Below, one piece after another: positions 4,653 to 6,133 of a stretch of DNA of 6,133 nucleotides. Every line of letters begins with the position of its first letter. Position 1 is the stretch's first letter. A program made the position numbers and the translations under genes. The notes under the pieces are model-generated. The model worked only from the letters and a program-made list of their open reading frames with translations, ran no database searches and was not told the DNA's origin. Source of the stretch: DASWVC01 sp036401335 (GTDB taxonomy: Bacteria > Verrucomicrobiota > Verrucomicrobiia > Chthoniobacterales > JAFAMB01); assembly GCA_036401335.1 (NCBI GenBank), contig DASWVC010000268.1:1-6133 (forward strand), written 5' to 3'.

Positions 4653-6091
4653 ACCCGAACCTCGACAAATTCGTGATGACGGCCGCCGAACGGCCGCCCC
4701 TTCCACCCGCCGAACGGGCCCAATTCCTTCATCGGATCGCGGAGACGGTCGAAGCGTTGGGCGAGCCCCTGATCGAGCTCTGCAGCGCGGAAACCGCGCT
4801 CGCCTCCGACCGCCTGAGGGGCGAACGCGCACGCACAGTCAATCAACTCCGCATGTTCGCGGACCTGGTGGAAGAGGGGTCCTGGGTAGACGCCCGGATC
4901 GACACGGCCCTGCCTGACCGTAAACCTGTGCCGAAACCGGATCTGCGCCGGATCTTGCGGCCGCTCGGGCCGGTGGCCGTGTTCAGCGCAAGCAATTTTC
5001 CGCTGGCGTTTTCGGTGGCTGGCGGCGACACCGCTTCGGCCCTGGCGGCCGGCAACCCGGTCGTCGTTAAACCGCACCCCGGCCACCCCGGGACGTCAAG
5101 GCTGGTGGGGCAAGCGGTGTCTGCGGCGGCGGAGCAATCCGGGGCGGGCAATTGGACGTTCCATCTGCTCGATGATTCGTCGGTGGAAGCAGGTGCGGCA
5201 CTGGTGCAGCACCCCGCGATCCGGGGGGTCAGTTTCACCGGTTCGCTGCCGGCCGGGCGCGCGCTTTTCGATCTCGCCGCGCGACGGCCCGAACCGATCC
5301 CGGTCTTCGCCGAAATGGGTTGCCTTAACCCTTTGGTGGTTCTGCCCGGCGCGCTGCGGGCCCGCGGCGAGGCCATTGTCCGCGCGCTGACCGGATCGGT
5401 GACCGTGGGGGTCGGACAGTTCTGCACCAAACCCGGCCTTGTGCTCGGCCTGACCGGCGCCGAGCTGGACGGGTTTTGCCAGCAGCTGGGCGCCGCTTTG
5501 GAACAGGTTCCGCCGGGCCAAATGCTTTACCCCGGCATTGCGGACCGGTTTGAAGCTTCGCTCCAAGGCGTGGCCGAGTTTTCGAGCCACGCCGGCGGCG
5601 GACACCTGCTCCGAGCCGATTCCCGCGCCTTCCGTGACCACCCGAAGCTGCGCGAGGAAATTTTCGGTCCGGCCACCCTCGTCGTCGGGTGTGACGACGA
5701 AGCGGACCTGCTGCAAACGTTGCGCGGCCTTGCGGGGCAACTTACGGCCACCGTTCACCTTGAGCCGGCCGAGTTTGCGGCGGGCGGTCCCCTGATTGAG
5801 ATCTTGCAGCTGAAAGCCGGACGCCTGATCGTCAATGGCTACCCGACCGGCGTCGAGGTCTGCCCGTCCATGCAGCATGGCGGACCGTACCCCGCCACCA
5901 CCGACCCGCGCTTTACCAGCGTTGGCACCGCCGCCATCCAGCGGTTCGCGCGTCCTGTTTGTTACCAGAACTTCCCAGAAAATCTGCTGCCACCGGAACT
6001 GCGGGACCGCAATGCCCGCGGCATCTGGCGCTTGATCAACGGGCAACTCACGAAGGACCACGTCGGGGGATCCACCCCTGCAGCTGGTTAG
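4649..6091 (+). CDS. Alpha-ketoglutarate semialdehyde (2,5-dioxopentanoate) dehydrogenase, NAD(P)-dependent
   Basis: A 480-residue aldehyde dehydrogenase of the KGSADH subfamily, which oxidises 2,5-dioxopentanoate to 2-oxoglutarate. The subfamily signature is clear: LRMFADLVEEGSWVDARIDT (67-86), PVAVFSASNFPLAFSVAGGD (108-127; N116), NPVVVKPHPGHPGTS (136-150; K141), VSFTGSLPAGRALFDLAARR (194-213), PEPIPVFAEMGCLNP (214-228; general base E222), VTVGVGQFCTKPGLVLG (251-267; nucleophile C259), REEIFGPATLV (335-345) and GYPTGVEVCPSMQHGGPYPA (397-416). All catalytic residues are present, so activity is expected. It overlaps the dehydratase by ATGA and consumes that enzyme's product, giving a two-gene end module that feeds the TCA cycle. 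The N-terminus looks about 25-35 residues shorter than usual, lacking the opening strands before the PLPPAERAQFL helix. The frame is open upstream (to 4475) but that part is the dehydratase gene in another frame. Cofactor preference is not deducible. Confidence 0.92.
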   Translation: MNPNLDKFVMTAAERPPLPPAERAQFLHRIAETVEALGEPLIELCSAETALASDRLRGERARTVNQLRMFADLVEEGSWVDARIDTALPDRKPVPKPDLRRILRPLGPVAVFSASNFPLAFSVAGGDTASALAAGNPVVVKPHPGHPGTSRLVGQAVSAAAEQSGAGNWTFHLLDDSSVEAGAALVQHPAIRGVSFTGSLPAGRALFDLAARRPEPIPVFAEMGCLNPLVVLPGALRARGEAIVRALTGSVTVGVGQFCTKPGLVLGLTGAELDGFCQQLGAALEQVPPGQMLYPGIADRFEASLQGVAEFSSHAGGGHLLRADSRAFRDHPKLREEIFGPATLVVGCDDEADLLQTLRGLAGQLTATVHLEPAEFAAGGPLIEILQLKAGRLIVNGYPTGVEVCPSMQHGGPYPATTDPRFTSVGTAAIQRFARPVCYQNFPENLLPPELRDRNARGIWRLINGQLTKDHVGGSTPAAG

Positions 6092-6133
6092 CTCTTTTCG
6101 GCCGCCTTCACCAAGCCCGAGTTTGGCCCGCGC
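6088..6133 (-). CDS. Possible 3' end of a convergent gene, cut by the window edge
   Basis: Read from the right edge on the minus strand, one frame gives RGPNSGLVKAAEKS followed by TAA (6090-6088). The stop would interlock with the TAG of the dehydrogenase. Only 14 codons are visible and no family can be named, so this is just a plausible gene end. The 42 bp after 6091 hold no obvious terminator hairpin, which would fit a tightly convergent neighbour. Confidence 0.25.
   Translation of the reverse strand, partial: RGPNSGLVKAAEKS

Noticed and set aside
4343..6061. Two long minus-strand open frames (4343-5086 and 5096-6061)
   Set aside because: They mirror the dehydratase and aldehyde dehydrogenase coding regions and contain no family motifs.
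1..6133. tRNA/rRNA genes, CRISPR arrays, insertion sequences, phage or toxin-antitoxin genes
   Set aside because: I saw no transposase motifs, regularly spaced repeats, terminal inverted repeats or tRNA-like cloverleaf sequence on either strand; the deletions have no visible mobile-element remnant.

Overview
The window is GC-rich (my impression, not counted) bacterial chromosomal DNA holding a sugar- or sugar-acid-utilisation locus that is partly intact and partly decayed. The dense gene packing, the pairing of a Gfo/Idh/MocA oxidoreductase with a xylose-isomerase-like TIM barrel, and the remains of a ribose-type ABC transporter would suit a soil heterotroph such as a Verrucomicrobiota or Planctomycetota member, or a rhizobial-type proteobacterium. 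Nothing seen here fixes the phylum.

Layout. Positions 1-570: nothing intact. A broken crotonase (enoyl-CoA hydratase/isomerase) lies on the minus strand at about 70-429. Positions 571-2587, minus strand: two intact genes in tandem, a Gfo/Idh/MocA-family oxidoreductase (GTG start at 2587 with a clear Shine-Dalgarno) followed 22 bp later by a sugar phosphate isomerase/epimerase-type TIM barrel. Positions 2588-3200, minus strand: a chimera of gene scraps. It reads as the middle of a ribose/xylose-type periplasmic sugar-binding protein, then the first ~34 residues of an RbsA-like sugar ABC ATPase, then an unidentified tail. Positions 3200-3788, plus strand: the middle of a LacI-family regulator (sugar-binding part only, no helix-turn-helix). 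It runs in frame, without a stop, into the next gene. Positions 3789-6091, plus strand: two intact, translationally coupled genes (ATGA overlap), a fumarylacetoacetase-fold 2-keto-3-deoxypentonate dehydratase (KdaD-like) and an alpha-ketoglutarate semialdehyde dehydrogenase. At the right edge a minus-strand frame may end convergently at 6088.

How the genes work together. The plus-strand pair would carry out the last two steps of the non-phosphorylating oxidative pentose (Weimberg-type) route: 2-keto-3-deoxypentonate to 2,5-dioxopentanoate to 2-oxoglutarate. The minus-strand pair would oxidise and isomerise sugars or sugar derivatives. The transporter and regulator scraps suggest that the ancestral locus had a LacI-type regulator divergent from an ABC sugar-uptake operon. 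Deletions then removed the shared promoter region with the 5' halves of both genes, plus most of the transporter. No undescribed defence, RNA or mobile system was found. The most interesting things are the deletion scars and the regulator-fragment/dehydratase fused reading frame.
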